Positions 55,091 through 64,000 of a stretch of 64,000 bases of DNA are shown here, piece after piece. Numbering within the stretch: position 1 is the first letter of the stretch; each line of letters opens with the position of its first letter. The position numbers were made by a program, and so were the translations under genes. Location: contig CAFBRK010000140.1 of assembly GCA_903231505.1 (NCBI GenBank), forward strand, positions 1-64,000. The letters run 5' to 3'. The notes beneath the pieces were generated by a model, which saw only the letters and a list, made by a program, of their open reading frames with translations, did no database searches and was not told where the DNA came from. Source of the DNA: Olavius algarvensis associated proteobacterium Delta 3 (GTDB lineage: Bacteria; Desulfobacterota; Desulfobacteria; Desulfobacterales; CAFBRK01).

Positions 55091-55390
55091 GGCAGCCTCC
55101 TTTCCCTTAAAGTTTGAGGATGTCGTTTTTGTCTGAATTCGACAGCGAGAAAGAAAAGATGGCCGCAGAGGGTCAGGGACTGAGCCGGGGGTGCGTAGGA
55201 AACCATCGGGTCGACACGTAATCAGACCGATCGCAGAGGCAGGCTGAACGCCGCATCGGAGAACATACGGTGTATCGATGCATGTGAACCGTTTGTGTTG
55301 TCCCAAAATTTAATATTAACGCGACAGGTTGTCAATCCGCCCCTGACCGAACCACACATCACGGGGCGGGGTTAAACGCTAGTGCCCGGA

Positions 55391-56530
55391 TTAGGCACGC
55401 AGCTTTTGTACGGCCGTTGAAATGACCTCGAGGACCCTGTCTATGTCCTTTTCCGTGGTCATTCGGCCGGTTGTCAAGCGGAGGGTGCCCTTCGCCCAGT
55501 CTTCCGGTACGTTCATGGCCTTCAATACATGGGAGATTGTTACGGTGTCTGCGTGGCAGGCGGCACCGGCTGAGGCGGCGACATCGGGGCCGATGTCTTC
55601 GAGTATACGGGTCGCTTCGAGACCGAGAAATGAGATGCTTAACGTATTGGGTAGCCGCCATTCCGGGTGGCCATTGATGCGCACATCGGAAATGGCGCCG
55701 GTCAACCCCAATTCCAGCCGATTGCGCATTCTTTCCATGTGAGCCCTGTTCGCATCGAGATCTTTTCGGGCAATGTTGCAGGCCGTACCCAGCCCCACAA
55801 TTTCGAGCACATTTTCTGTGCCCCCGCGCCGCCCCATCTCCTGGCCGGCGCCGTGACAGAATCTTGAGGCGTTGATGTTCCGGCGGATAAAAAGAGCCCC
55901 GATACCTTTGGGCGCATACAGCTTGTGTCCGGCTAGCGAGAGAAGGTCCACCATCAGATCGTTTACATCGGCGGGAATTTTGCCGATGGACTGGGCGGCA
56001 TCGGTGTGCATCAGAGCACCATTGGCTCTGGCAATTGCTGCGATTTCCCGGATGGGTTGAATGGTACCGACTTCATTGTTGGCGTGCATGATTGAGATCA
56101 TGACGGTTTTCGGTGTTACGATCGCCTCCACGTCCGAAACGCTGACACGTCCCCGGGCATCGACCGGAAGGTATGTCACCTTGAATCCATGGCCTTCCAT
56201 GAAACGGCACACCTCCAGGATGGCCGGGTGTTCAATCTGGCTGGTGATGATATGGTTCCCCCTGGCAAAAAGACTGCCGGCGATACTCTTAATGGCATGG
56301 TTGTTGGATTCGGTCCCGCCGCTGGTAAACAGAATCTCTTCCGGGTGGCAGCCGAGACAGTCCGCAACCTGCCCTCTGGACTGCTCAACGGCCTGTTTTG
56401 GCCTTCTTCCATACCAGTTCGAGCTGGAAGGATTCCCGAACACCTCTTCCAGGTAGGGCCGCATGGCCTCGATCACCCGCGGGTCATGGGGTGTTGTTCC
56501 ATTGTAGTCCAGATAGATCGGTTGCTTCAT
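55391..56530 (-). CDS. nifS: Cysteine desulfurase
   Basis: PLP enzyme that takes sulfur from cysteine to supply Fe-S cluster or thio-cofactor synthesis. The 379-residue protein has YLDYNGTTPHDP at the start, FTSGGTESNNHAI (about residue 70), the PLP lysine in SLAGHKLYAPKG (about Lys199), and the persulfide cysteine in SAGAACHAD. The loop is not the classical SSGSACTS of IscS, so a non-Isc partner is likely. ATG 56530 has AAAGGAGTTTACCG upstream; the frame continues to 56572 but without a signal. No iscU or nifU is adjacent. Gene symbol is by family. Confidence 0.9.
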   Translation of the reverse strand: MKQPIYLDYNGTTPHDPRVIEAMRPYLEEVFGNPSSSNWYGRRPKQAVEQSRGQVADCLGCHPEEILFTSGGTESNNHAIKSIAGSLFARGNHIITSQIEHPAILEVCRFMEGHGFKVTYLPVDARGRVSVSDVEAIVTPKTVMISIMHANNEVGTIQPIREIAAIARANGALMHTDAAQSIGKIPADVNDLMVDLLSLAGHKLYAPKGIGALFIRRNINASRFCHGAGQEMGRRGGTENVLEIVGLGTACNIARKDLDANRAHMERMRNRLELGLTGAISDVRINGHPEWRLPNTLSISFLGLEATRILEDIGPDVAASAGAACHADTVTISHVLKAMNVPEDWAKGTLRLTTGRMTTEKDIDRVLEVISTAVQKLRA

Positions 56531-56689
56531 CGGTAAACTCCTTTGCCCCTGATGGTGTGAGGGCGCAGACATTCATAATCAAACCCTAACACAGTCCAAA
56601 ACAGGCCTCAATGACGTCCGAGGGACCCTGCCGGTTCTGATGAGGGGTGTTTCTGGTAAAATATTTTAGGATCTGATAGACAAGGGCAC

Positions 56690-57298
56690 ATGACGATCCC
56701 TTCCAAACAGCAGTGCTATGAGTTAATTTTCAGGATGGACATGATAGAGCATATCGTGGCGCATTCCATCCAGGTTTGCCGGGTCGCCATATTGTTACAA
56801 GAGAATCTTGAAACATCCGGAATCATGCTCAATCGTGAGTTGGTCCAGGCATCCGCCTTGCTGCATGATATCACCAAAACGAGGAGCATCGAGACCGGTG
56901 AATTTCACTCCCAGACCGGAGCCGATCTACTTGCCGGAATGGGGTATTCTGAGGTCGGTGACATCGTCCGACAGCACGTCCGTTTGGATAACTATTCAAA
57001 AACGAACGGTATCAAGGAGGCGGCCATCGTCAACTATGCGGATAAGCGGGTGCTCCACGACCGGATCGTCCCGCTGGAGACTCGAATGACGTACATCATG
57101 GAAAAATACGGGAAACGGCCGGATCTTTTGGGGCGGTTGAACCGGCTCTGGAAACAGACGCTGGATCTGGAGAAACGCATCTTTCATCCCCTGCCTTTTG
57201 GGCCGGACAGCGTGGGTCTCCGGATTGCGCCGGCCGCCTGTGATTCAGAGATGAGGGACTATTTCAGGGTAACGGATCATCGGGAGGACACCAAATGA
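56690..57298 (+). CDS. HD-domain protein
   Basis: A 202-residue protein with an HD-type metal-dependent phosphohydrolase fold: the HD pair in SALLHDITKTRS (about residues 56-67), further His and Asp residues (FHSQTGADLL, VRQHVRLDNY) and a C-terminal helical part. These residues normally bind a divalent metal and hydrolyse phosphoesters; the substrate is unknown. Start ATG 56690. The stop overlaps the next gene by 4 bases (ATGA), suggesting coupled translation with the DUF4389 protein. Confidence 0.82.
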   Translation: MTIPSKQQCYELIFRMDMIEHIVAHSIQVCRVAILLQENLETSGIMLNRELVQASALLHDITKTRSIETGEFHSQTGADLLAGMGYSEVGDIVRQHVRLDNYSKTNGIKEAAIVNYADKRVLHDRIVPLETRMTYIMEKYGKRPDLLGRLNRLWKQTLDLEKRIFHPLPFGPDSVGLRIAPAACDSEMRDYFRVTDHREDTK

Positions 57299-57600
57299 AT
57301 GACATTCAGAAATACACCATCGAACGGAAGAAAATCGCCATACGACTGCTTTACACCATCCTTAACGTCGTGGTTCTGGAAATTCTGAAAGCCATCATCT
57401 ATGTGACGGTGATCTTTCAATATACATATCTGTTTATATTCCGGAGCCCCAACGAGCCCATACGGGTATTTAGTAACCGAATAGCGACGTATGCCTATCG
57501 CGTGATCCGATACCTCAGTCTCAATGAAAGTACGATTCCTTTTCCCTTTAGCGATTTTCCACCCGATGTCGAGCCACCGGAGCAGCAGGTGACCTTCTGA
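57295..57600 (+). CDS. DUF4389-like membrane protein
   Basis: A 101-residue protein with one clear hydrophobic stretch in residues 20-48 (LLYTILNVVVLEILKAIIYV and TVIFQYTYLFIF), followed by the family block NRIATYAYRVIRYLSLNES. The DUF4389 assignment is by pattern. It probably sits in the inner membrane with its tail on the cytoplasmic side. It overlaps the HD gene by 4 bases and is likely a functional partner or a lipid/envelope protein; function unknown. Confidence 0.72.
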   Translation: MNDIQKYTIERKKIAIRLLYTILNVVVLEILKAIIYVTVIFQYTYLFIFRSPNEPIRVFSNRIATYAYRVIRYLSLNESTIPFPFSDFPPDVEPPEQQVTF

Positions 57601-57747
57601 ATCTTGGCATCCCATAAGATCTTTTCAGCGATTGGGTTAAAATGCCCGGATTCACCCGGGTATCTCATGGCGTCTTTCCAACGGGGAACCCAAGCGGCCT
57701 TCCGATATTACTTTAAAATAATAATATATATAGTAATAGTATTTTTC

Positions 57748-57775
57748 TTGACAAGATAATTATGTGCTTTATCTT
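57748..57775 (+). promoter_or_regulatory. Predicted promoter of the hsp20 gene
   Basis: TTTTTCTTGACA with -35 TTGACA (57748-57753) and -10 TATCTT (57770-57775), spacer 16 bp. It lies about 70 bases before the hsp20 start. No CIRCE-like element was recognised. Confidence 0.55.
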
Positions 57776-57843
57776 CAGGGCACAAAACACAGAGAATCGC
57801 ACGAAGTATTCTGTGAACAAGAAACAGACATGGAGGTGTTGAG

Positions 57844-58287
57844 ATGAACCTGGTGAGATGGAATCCCTGGAACGATAGGCTTTTTTTTAGAAATCGGTTC
57901 GACCGACTGTTTGACCGTTCGCTGTATCCGGTCGAGGGCAACGATGACGGCATGACGCTTTCACATTGGAGCCCGGTGGTGGATATCTTCGACAAGGATG
58001 ACCATATCGCCATCACGGCCGAAATCCCCGGCGTGGACAAAGATCGTGTCTCCGTTGACGTCAAGGAGCGCGTGCTGACGCTGAGGGGCGAGCGGTCCGG
58101 CGACAATGAGGTCAAGAAGGACAATTATTACCGCCGAGAACGTGTTTACGGCAGTTTCGAAAGATCCTTTACATTGCCCGAAAATGTGGACTCGGAAAAG
58201 ATTACCGCAGAATTCAAAGATGGTGTGCTCACAATCGAAGTGCCAAAACCGGAGAAACTGACGCCAAAACAGATTACCGTTCACTAA
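57844..58287 (+). CDS. Small heat-shock protein, Hsp20 (alpha-crystallin) family
   Basis: A 147-residue ATP-independent chaperone that binds unfolding proteins. The alpha-crystallin domain (about residues 38-138) shows the usual AEIPGVDKDRVSVDVKERVLTL and the closing strand block FTLPENVDSEKITAEFKDGVLTI. The N-terminus carries the amphipathic WNPWNDRLFFRNRF segment and the C-terminus has the I-x-V motif in ITVH. ATG 57844 has ATGGAGG upstream. A predicted promoter and a strong terminator make it a single-gene unit. Confidence 0.93.
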   Translation: MNLVRWNPWNDRLFFRNRFDRLFDRSLYPVEGNDDGMTLSHWSPVVDIFDKDDHIAITAEIPGVDKDRVSVDVKERVLTLRGERSGDNEVKKDNYYRRERVYGSFERSFTLPENVDSEKITAEFKDGVLTIEVPKPEKLTPKQITVH

Positions 58288-58324
58288 GTTCCGATCGAGT
58301 TCTTGTTTCAGGAATTCGGCAGGG

Positions 58325-58356
58325 GGGGGCCGGCAACGTGCCGGTCCCCTTTTTTG
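58325..58356 (+). terminator. Rho-independent terminator of hsp20
   Basis: An 11-bp stem (with one G-T pair) from GGGGGCCGGCA and TGCCGGTCCCC, loop ACG, followed by six T (58350-58355). Confidence 0.9.
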
Positions 58357-58505
58357 TTCCCTTGACAAGTGGCACGAGATAACAAATCCTAGCTGTATAG
58401 ATTTTTCTCACTTAAAAACAGATGGGCCCCGGACTCTTTAAGGGATCCCCAGAAAGACGGCCAACCATATTATCATTCGCCTGTTCACAGAAAGGAGCGA
58501 AAGCC

Positions 58506-58859
58506 ATGATTATCGGGAAGGATCAAGAGGTTGCGGCACAGACAATCAACAGCCCTGAAGTGAAAAACGCCAAAATTAAAGTGCTGGTTTCACCCAAAGA
58601 GGGTTGGGCAGACCACGTCATGAGAGTGATTGAACTGGGCGACGGAGAGGGCTATACCCCGAAACACACCCATGACTGGCCGCACATCAATTATATCCTC
58701 GAAGGCAAGGGGATTCTGCACGTGGACGGCAACGATACGCCTGTTGAAGCCGGCTCATATGCGTTTGTTCCCCCGGGGAGTCACCACCAATTCCGAAATG
58801 CAGGATCAGAGGCCTTCCGTTTTATCTGCATCGTACCGAAGGAAGGGCATATCACCTGA
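58506..58859 (+). CDS. Cupin-domain protein
   Basis: A 117-residue single-domain cupin. Metal-binding His and Glu of motif 1 are in KHTHDWPHINYILEGKG (about residues 52-68); motif 2 is YAFVPPGSHHQFRN (about 84-97). Such proteins bind a metal and carry out diverse reactions or act as sensors; the function here is unknown. The frame extends to 58422, but ATG 58506 has AGAAAGGAGCG upstream and places the domain correctly. A TTGACA at 58363 may be its -35, but no good -10 follows. Confidence 0.88.
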   Translation: MIIGKDQEVAAQTINSPEVKNAKIKVLVSPKEGWADHVMRVIELGDGEGYTPKHTHDWPHINYILEGKGILHVDGNDTPVEAGSYAFVPPGSHHQFRNAGSEAFRFICIVPKEGHIT

Positions 58860-58918
58860 TCATTTGGCACCGTCGGGTGTCGCATCCTCGGAACACCCGT
58901 GACGCACCAGGGTGAGCG

Positions 58919-59809
58919 TCAGTTTCCTGCAGCGAGAATTTCCGTGATGCGTCGGTCCTTTTCCCGCCACAAGGTGTTCAGCCAATGCTGCAATTTTTCC
59001 CGAAAGAGATCGTCATGTGCATAATCGCCGATCAACTCAGGGGCCACCGGAAAGGATCGAACCCGGACGTGAATTTCTCGAATGTTGCCGCATAGCAGGG
59101 ACCAGAAACTCCGGGATTTGCCGGGATAGACGATGGTGATGTCCAGTATCCGGTGAATCTGATCGCCCATGGCCCCGAGCACGAACCCGGTACCGCCTGC
59201 CTTTGGTTTGAGAAGATGGGTATACGGGGACTGCTGGCGATTGCGCTTTTGAGCAGTGAATCGGGTACCTTCAGGAAAATTCATAATTGAAACAGGAATC
59301 GTCTTAAACTTCTCACATGCCCTGCGGGTGATCTCCAGGTCTTTTCCTTTCAAGTGGGGCTTTTTCTCCAGATAGTGTTTGCTGTAGCGTTTGATGAATG
59401 GATAATCGAGTGCCCACCAGGCCTGGCCCAAGACCGGAAACCAGAACAGCTCCTTCTTGATGAAAAATTTCAAAAACGGTATTCTACGATAAAAAATCCT
59501 CTGAAGCACCAGAATGTCCACCCAGGACTGGTGATTGGAGAGGACCAGGTACCATCCGTTTCGGTCCAGGGACTCCACGCCTTCTATATCGAAACGGGTA
59601 TTGGCGGCCACTTTCTGGGTCAGGTTGTTGACCCAAATCCAGTTTTCTGCAATGGCCGCAAGTATCCGGTTACACGCATGCCGCCAGGCTGGTAACGGGA
59701 TGACGGCTTTGAGCGCTGCCATAATGAGCAGCGGCACCGACCAGAATAGTGTATTCGCGGCGTATACGAGCAGCGTCAATCCGCCCTTCAGCTTATCCGG
59801 CAAGTGCAT
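58919..59809 (-). CDS. 1-acyl-glycerol-3-phosphate acyltransferase family protein
   Basis: A 296-residue membrane acyltransferase of the PlsC/YihG type, likely acting at the inner membrane on a lipid precursor. The catalytic HX4D motif is in SNHQSWVD (about residues 91-98) and the substrate motif is FPEGTRF (about 179). A hydrophobic segment is at residues 10-40. The closest resemblance is to the YihG-like group, which uses acyl-CoA or acyl-ACP; the acyl acceptor is not known. ATG 59809 is used; the ribosome binding site is weak. No obvious partner gene. Confidence 0.85.
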   Translation of the reverse strand: MHLPDKLKGGLTLLVYAANTLFWSVPLLIMAALKAVIPLPAWRHACNRILAAIAENWIWVNNLTQKVAANTRFDIEGVESLDRNGWYLVLSNHQSWVDILVLQRIFYRRIPFLKFFIKKELFWFPVLGQAWWALDYPFIKRYSKHYLEKKPHLKGKDLEITRRACEKFKTIPVSIMNFPEGTRFTAQKRNRQQSPYTHLLKPKAGGTGFVLGAMGDQIHRILDITIVYPGKSRSFWSLLCGNIREIHVRVRSFPVAPELIGDYAHDDLFREKLQHWLNTLWREKDRRITEILAAGN

Positions 59810-59931
59810 TATCCGAACATTCCATGAAATGTTCCCAGCGTTTCCTTAAACACAGATCACCCAGAGGCGTTCGCGGTGATCTAAATGCATTCTGCAATCA
59901 GACAGGTTGTGGTTTGAGTGAAATGTCCGGG

Positions 59932-61395
59932 TTAGTTCTTCGTTCGTCTTCTTTTCCGGGTTGAGCCGGACGTCGATTTTCTCCGGGAGAAGGCGCCGGT
60001 TCTCCGCTTCGGGCGAAATCTTGGCCGTTTTCTTGGCCGAACCGGCTCCGGCAGCACAAGCCACGCCGGGTCCGGCTCGATGCAGCGCAGGTTGCGGTCG
60101 GTGAATTTTTCAATGTCGGGGATGTAAAACGCATCGGCTTCATCGGCAAAACTGACCGATGTACCTGTAGCGCCGGCACGTCCGGTTCTTCCGATGCGGT
60201 GGACATAATCTTCGGGGTCACGGGGCAGCGTAAAGTTAATGACATGGCCCATGCCTTCGATGTGAATTCCCCGTCCGGCAACATCCGTGGCCACGAGCAC
60301 CCGGATTTTTCCCGCCTTGAATGCATCGAGGCGACGCATCCGTTTGTTCTGGGGGACTTCACCGGAAAGTATGGCGCAGTCTATCCCGTATCTTTCCAGC
60401 ATTTCCGCAAGCCGCCTCACCTCGTCGCGCCGGTTGCAGAACACCAGCACGCGGTCCAGGTTTTTTGGGTGGATGAAGTTGTAGAGAAGAGCAAATTTCT
60501 GATCGGTTGTGACGATGTAGATGATTTGTTCGACCGTCTCGACCGCCACCTGCTCCGGCTCGACCTGAATGTTTATGGGATTGCGGGTCCACTGGGATGC
60601 CAGGCGGGTGACCGGCTCGGGCAGGGTTGCGCTGAAAAAAAGCGTCTGGCGCCTGCTTTTGTCCGGCGTGCTGTAAACTATCTTGCGAACGTCCGGAATG
60701 AAGCCCATGTCCAGCATCCGATCGGCCTCATCGATAATCAGCACTTCCACCCTGTTCAAATGAATGTCTCGACGGCGCTGAAAGTCGAGCAGGCGGCCGG
60801 GCGTAGCGACCACGATATCGATCGGCGCACCATGCAGCTGTTTGTGTTGTTTGTCGTATTTCATGCCACCGAAAATGGAAACGGTGTTGATAGCGGTGTA
60901 TTTGGATAACTCCCTGGCTTCCGCTGAAATCTGGAGTACCAGCTCTCGCGTAGGCGCCAAAACCAGCACCCGCGGTGTTCCGGATTTCCGACCGTCCTGG
61001 GGATGGTTCAGCAGCCGCGTGATGACGGTGATCAGAAAAGCGGCTGTTTTTCCAGTACCGGTCTGGGCCTGTCCGGTGGCGTCTTTTCCCGACAGCGTAC
61101 TCGGAAGAAGTTCGGCTTGTATCGGGGTGCAATACTCGAATCCCAGGTCGTAGATGGCATGCAGCAGGGACTCAGGGAGATCGAATTCCTGAAAGCGAAA
61201 TTTGCCGTTGACCGGCGGGACATGGAACTGGGAGGCGTCCCAGTTCTCCTGAAGGGCGTCATCGGGCGCCGATACCGGTGTGCTCTCGATTCGGCGACGA
61301 TGTTTGGTCCGTTTCCGACCACGTCGTTTCGAACGGACCGTCTTACCCTTTTGGTCTTCATCGGTTGATTTGGTTTTTGATGCTGGGTTACTCAG
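59932..61395 (-). CDS. DEAD-box RNA helicase (RhlB/RhlE-like)
   Basis: An ATP-dependent RNA helicase, about 487 residues. Motifs seen in order: Q-motif (GFEYCTPIQ), I (AQTGTGKT), Ia (PTRELVLQ), II (DEAD), III (SAT), and VI ([10 protein letters not shown]). Both ends are basic and low complexity ([24 protein letters not shown]). The frame is open to 61677, but that part overlaps the upstream gene. The best start is CTG at 61395, because AAGGAG lies six bases before it and 12 bases after the upstream stop; CTG is a rare start. Subfamily is uncertain. Confidence 0.85.
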   Translation of the reverse strand: MSNPASKTKSTDEDQKGKTVRSKRRGRKRTKHRRRIESTPVSAPDDALQENWDASQFHVPPVNGKFRFQEFDLPESLLHAIYDLGFEYCTPIQAELLPSTLSGKDATGQAQTGTGKTAAFLITVITRLLNHPQDGRKSGTPRVLVLAPTRELVLQISAEARELSKYTAINTVSIFGGMKYDKQHKQLHGAPIDIVVATPGRLLDFQRRRDIHLNRVEVLIIDEADRMLDMGFIPDVRKIVYSTPDKSRRQTLFFSATLPEPVTRLASQWTRNPINIQVEPEQVAVETVEQIIYIVTTDQKFALLYNFIHPKNLDRVLVFCNRRDEVRRLAEMLERYGIDCAILSGEVPQNKRMRRLDAFKAGKIRVLVATDVAGRGIHIEGMGHVINFTLPRDPEDYVHRIGRTGRAGATGTSVSFADEADAFYIPDIEKFTDRNLRCIEPDPAWLVLPEPVRPRKRPRFRPKRRTGAFSRRKSTSGSTRKRRRTKN

Positions 61396-61406
61396 AGTCT
61401 TCTCCT

Positions 61407-62498
61407 TTATAATTTTCCGGTCACCCTCTCGATGACGGCCAGTGCCTGTTCCACAAGATCCGGGTCTGCCTGGGTACCCATATGACCCAAGCGGAACACA
61501 TTGCCCGCCAGTGGCCCGTAATTTCCCCCGACAACCAGCCCCTGTTCTCTGAGCCGATTGTCGAATTCGGCCCACGTAATGCCTTCCGGAACGGCTACAG
61601 CGGTAACCGTCGGTGAGGGCACGGCGTCGGGGAGGGGAAACAGGGACAGGCCGATTTTGACAAGGCGGTTTCGACACCCTGCGGCGACCCGGTCATGTCT
61701 CGCAAAGCAGTTCTCAAGGCCCTCTGAAAGGATGACGTCGGCGCCGGCGTTGAGGCCGACAATCCCGTGCCAGCTTGGTGTGTAGGGGAAATAATGGCTC
61801 TCTTGGGCGGTACGGAAAGGTTTCAGGGCATCGTAACCGTTATAACCGACATCCTCGACAACCTCCCAGGCCGCGTCACTTACCGAGAGAAACGTAATGT
61901 CCGATAAGGACGACAGACATTTCTGGGAACCGCCCAGGCACAGGTCGATGTGCCACGCGTCGGTGGCCACCGGCGTGCCCCCGATGCTGGATACCGCATC
62001 CACATACAACAGCGGCACACGAAGGTCATGCTTCAGTCGTCCCAGGTCCTCCAATGGATTCAGCGTCCCGGACGGTGTCTCACAATGCACCGCGGTGATC
62101 ATTTTTGGCCGGAATTCCCGGATGGCGTTTTCCAGGCGGTCGATATCGGAGATTGTCTCGTTATATCCAAGGAGCATCTTCTGTACCCGGGCACCCACCA
62201 TTTCGGCCATGTCCCCGATGCCGTCGCCGAAAACCCCCGTGGCGATGGCCAGCACGCGATCACCCGGCTTCAAACAGCTTTTCAGGGCTCCCCATAACCC
62301 CAACATACCTTCTCCGGTCTGGATGACCACACTGTTCTGTGTGGCCATGATGTTCTTGAGGCGCTCTTCGCACTGATTATACGTTTCCAGAAACTCCGAC
62401 TCCAGATCCGAAGAACCGTAGTTAACATGGTACGCATCAATAACGGCCGGGTGCACCTTCACCGGCCCCGGTACCATGGGTATCGGATATGTTTTCAC
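61407..62498 (-). CDS. PLP-dependent aminotransferase (alanine-glyoxylate/serine-pyruvate type)
   Basis: A 363-residue class V aminotransferase. It has the family start [13 protein letters not shown], substrate-loop [18 protein letters not shown] (about residue 85), DAVSSIGG (about 167) and the PLP lysine in [11 protein letters not shown] (about 193). Relatives use serine, alanine or glyoxylate as substrates; the exact one is not clear. The start is GTG at 62498, chosen because AAAGGAGTGCCGCC precedes it; the frame continues upstream without support. The helicase gene begins 12 bases after its stop, so the two are probably co-transcribed. Confidence 0.85.
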   Translation of the reverse strand: MKTYPIPMVPGPVKVHPAVIDAYHVNYGSSDLESEFLETYNQCEERLKNIMATQNSVVIQTGEGMLGLWGALKSCLKPGDRVLAIATGVFGDGIGDMAEMVGARVQKMLLGYNETISDIDRLENAIREFRPKMITAVHCETPSGTLNPLEDLGRLKHDLRVPLLYVDAVSSIGGTPVATDAWHIDLCLGGSQKCLSSLSDITFLSVSDAAWEVVEDVGYNGYDALKPFRTAQESHYFPYTPSWHGIVGLNAGADVILSEGLENCFARHDRVAAGCRNRLVKIGLSLFPLPDAVPSPTVTAVAVPEGITWAEFDNRLREQGLVVGGNYGPLAGNVFRLGHMGTQADPDLVEQALAVIERVTGKL

Positions 62499-62915
62499 GG
62501 CGGCACTCCTTTGTTCGGCGATTATCTGAGGTCGCGCAAAACCTTCAATCGTGTCCACGATTGAGGCGGACAGTGGGGCTCAACCGCAGGAAAATATGTC
62601 CTGTCTCGAGGATTGAAGCCTTTTGTCCAACAAAGATATTGGGCAAGAAGTGACGTTCCCAGGGGATTTATCCCCCAGTGACGCCGTGAAGTCAACCATC
62701 TCCGGCCATTTATCCCCCATGTTCCCGTACCATCTTGACGGCCGCAATGGACATTACCACCCGGTGAAATAAAAAGAAAATGCCTGAATTGCCTAAAATG
62801 GTGGGAAGAAATTTTTTCTTTCGTTCTCTGAGCGACATCGTCGCGTTTCATAAAATCGTTGCACGATTTTATTTTTAGGCATTCTTGAGTCGTAGCCTCA
62901 GCTCTCTAACAGATC
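62499..62915. other. Gene-free stretch with hairpin (ATAAAATCGT family, copy C)
   Basis: Contains ATAAAATCGT (62850-62859), loop TGC, ACGATTTTAT (62863-62872), preceded by GCGTTTC, identical to copy A at 10616. The rest of the gap between the two minus-strand genes shows no gene. A promoter for the aminotransferase was not found. Confidence 0.6.
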
Positions 62916-63848
62916 CTAAGGAATATCCCGGCTGAGAACTGTCCGAATATGTCTTATTCCCTTCTCGATGTCCCGATCCGGCGTTCCGGGTCGCAATTCG
63001 AGCACCAGAAGGGTGTTGCGTTGGATGTAAGGGCGAAGAGCGTTGAAATCGATGTCACCGGTGCCGGGCGGCAGGTGGTCGTCTACTCCGACGGCATCAT
63101 GCAGGTGAATCCCGATCAGATGGTTACCATAGGCTTCGAGGAGGCCTCCTGCCGGTATTAACCCCAGCGCTTCCTGGGCGTGGGCATGCCCGGTATCGTG
63201 CCAGTACCCGACTGGGCTGCCCTTGAATTCCTCAAAAAGTGTCAGAAAGTCCTCGTAGCCGGGCAGTTCGTGGTAATGGAAGCGGTTTTCCAGACCCAGG
63301 CGGATGCCGGCGGCACCCGCTGAGGGGAGAAGCAATTCCAGACTGTGCTTTAGCCTTTCTAAAAATGGGGTTCGTTGTTCCCGGAGGGAATCCAGCTTAT
63401 GTTCAACAAAGTGACGTGCATCGGGAGCTGCGATCTTCCCTCTCTGATAGTACCGGTACAGCCGGTCCAGTTCTGCATCCATCGGCACGGCACCGCAGTG
63501 GAGGACAACGGCGTTTGCCCCGAGCGTTTCAGCATGCTGGATGGTCCGCTTGGTGGCTTCCACCGCCTGTTGCCGTTCACCCTTGTCGGGGCTCATTAGG
63601 CGGTGCAAATCGTCGCTTCCCCGGTTCCGGGGCAGGCCCAGCGGTATCGGAAAATAATTGTGAATACTGGTGACGGGCATTTGATGGTCGATGAGCGCGG
63701 TTTGAAGATCGGGCAGCATCTCTTCGTGGATTCGGTATTCCAGTTCCAATCCCTGAATATTGAAACTGGACACCATCTCGATCAGTCGGTACCCGTTATC
63801 GATCTTGCCGGATCTGCAGCATGTCGACAAGCTTAGTTGAATCGCCAC
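62916..63848 (-). CDS. Sugar phosphate isomerase/epimerase (TIM barrel, AP endonuclease 2 family)
   Basis: About 310 residues with the xylose-isomerase-like TIM-barrel layout: SIHNYFPIP, ANAVVLHCGAVP (about 111), LGLENRFHYHELP (about 180), GYWHDTGHAHAQ (about 212) and IGIHLHDAVGVDDHLPPGTGDIDF (about 242, seen in parts). The conserved Glu, Asp and His residues are the usual metal ligands. Function could be sugar or inositol isomerisation, or DNA repair; the sequence does not decide. GTG 63848 is chosen because TAAGGAG lies nine bases upstream; the frame is open to 63899 without better support. Confidence 0.8.
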   Translation of the reverse strand: MAIQLSLSTCCRSGKIDNGYRLIEMVSSFNIQGLELEYRIHEEMLPDLQTALIDHQMPVTSIHNYFPIPLGLPRNRGSDDLHRLMSPDKGERQQAVEATKRTIQHAETLGANAVVLHCGAVPMDAELDRLYRYYQRGKIAAPDARHFVEHKLDSLREQRTPFLERLKHSLELLLPSAGAAGIRLGLENRFHYHELPGYEDFLTLFEEFKGSPVGYWHDTGHAHAQEALGLIPAGGLLEAYGNHLIGIHLHDAVGVDDHLPPGTGDIDFNALRPYIQRNTLLVLELRPGTPDRDIEKGIRHIRTVLSRDIP

Positions 63849-63956
63849 CGATTCCATCTCCTTACATAACCTCACTGAATCATATCGCAGCCCATTCAAT
63901 TTGGAACCAATGACACGTGACGCCTGTTGGATTTTTAGTCAAGCCCATTTATAATA

Positions 63957-64000
63957 ATGTCGATGATCAGAGAAAACACGGTTTTGAGCTGGGCTGAAGA
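63957..64000 (+). CDS. Possible 5' end of a gene running out of the window
   Basis: ATG at 63957 opens a frame beginning MSMIRENTVLSWAE that is still open at the window edge. No clear Shine-Dalgarno is seen. Too short to identify. Confidence 0.25.
   Translation, partial: MSMIRENTVLSWAE

Overview
The window looks like a chromosomal segment of a moderately GC-rich anaerobic member of the Desulfobacterota, most probably a sulfate reducer of the Desulfobacterales type. The reasons are gene content: a beta-oxidation set, EtfBA with a membrane Fe-S/CCG-domain electron-transfer protein, a tungsten-type aldehyde ferredoxin oxidoreductase, several acyl-CoA ligases, DUF1848 and DUF4388 proteins, and many intergenic palindromic repeats. 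No rRNA, tRNA, CRISPR array, phage or intact transposase was found. The genus assignment is inference.

Layout. 1-4.4 kb: tandem repeats, then the branched-chain amino acid operon ilvB-ilvN-ilvD. 4.4-9 kb: a structured repeat, a B12-binding radical SAM protein, a cytidylate-kinase-like protein and an AAA+ ATPase with a large inverted repeat over its promoter. 9-18 kb: hisD, serC, a broken four-helix-bundle (S23) gene, a J-domain protein, exonuclease III, aldehyde ferredoxin oxidoreductase with a possible partner, and a DinB-like protein. 18.4-27.3 kb: an unusual hydrolase/DedA/ATP-grasp fusion, then a tripartite RND efflux operon whose outer-membrane gene carries a frameshift. 27.6-31.5 kb: fadN-fadA on the minus strand. 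32-39.9 kb: a DHH phosphoesterase operon ending in a dihydrouridine synthase, a receiver-cyclase protein, queF with a lipoprotein gene, and small proteins. 39.9-49.2 kb: the fatty-acid region (TetR-type fadR, acyl-CoA dehydrogenase, fadD, Fe-S oxidoreductase, etfB, etfA). 49.5-64 kb: DUF4388 pair, cyclophilin, a second acyl-CoA ligase, a nucleotidyltransferase, a cysteine desulfurase, HD-domain, Hsp20, cupin, acyltransferase, DEAD-box helicase, an aminotransferase and a TIM-barrel isomerase.

How the genes work together. The fatty-acid genes in three separate places share an operator, ATGAATGAAYATTCATTCAT, next to fadN, fadR and the Fe-S oxidoreductase/fadD intergenic region; a shorter relative lies near a Cys-rich protein gene. 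This resembles the FadR operator of Bacillus subtilis, and the regulator and the FadN-type enzyme also resemble the Bacillus versions. The picture is a FadR-controlled route: ligase activates fatty acid, dehydrogenase passes electrons to EtfBA, the membrane Fe-S protein passes them to quinone, and FadN/FadA complete the cycle.

The most unusual non-coding signal is a roughly 200-230 bp repeat present three times (4375, 13581, 27348). It has ends related to ACCGCAGAG and two internal hairpins whose 7-nt loops, TGAGAGG and CCTCTCA, are reverse complements of each other, while the stems differ between copies. Other repeats are a MITE-like element with TATAGC ends, hairpins abutting ribosome binding sites, and short-period tandem repeats. 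Four genes carry apparent single-base frameshifts and one an in-frame stop; sequence error in a draft or metagenome assembly is a real possibility.
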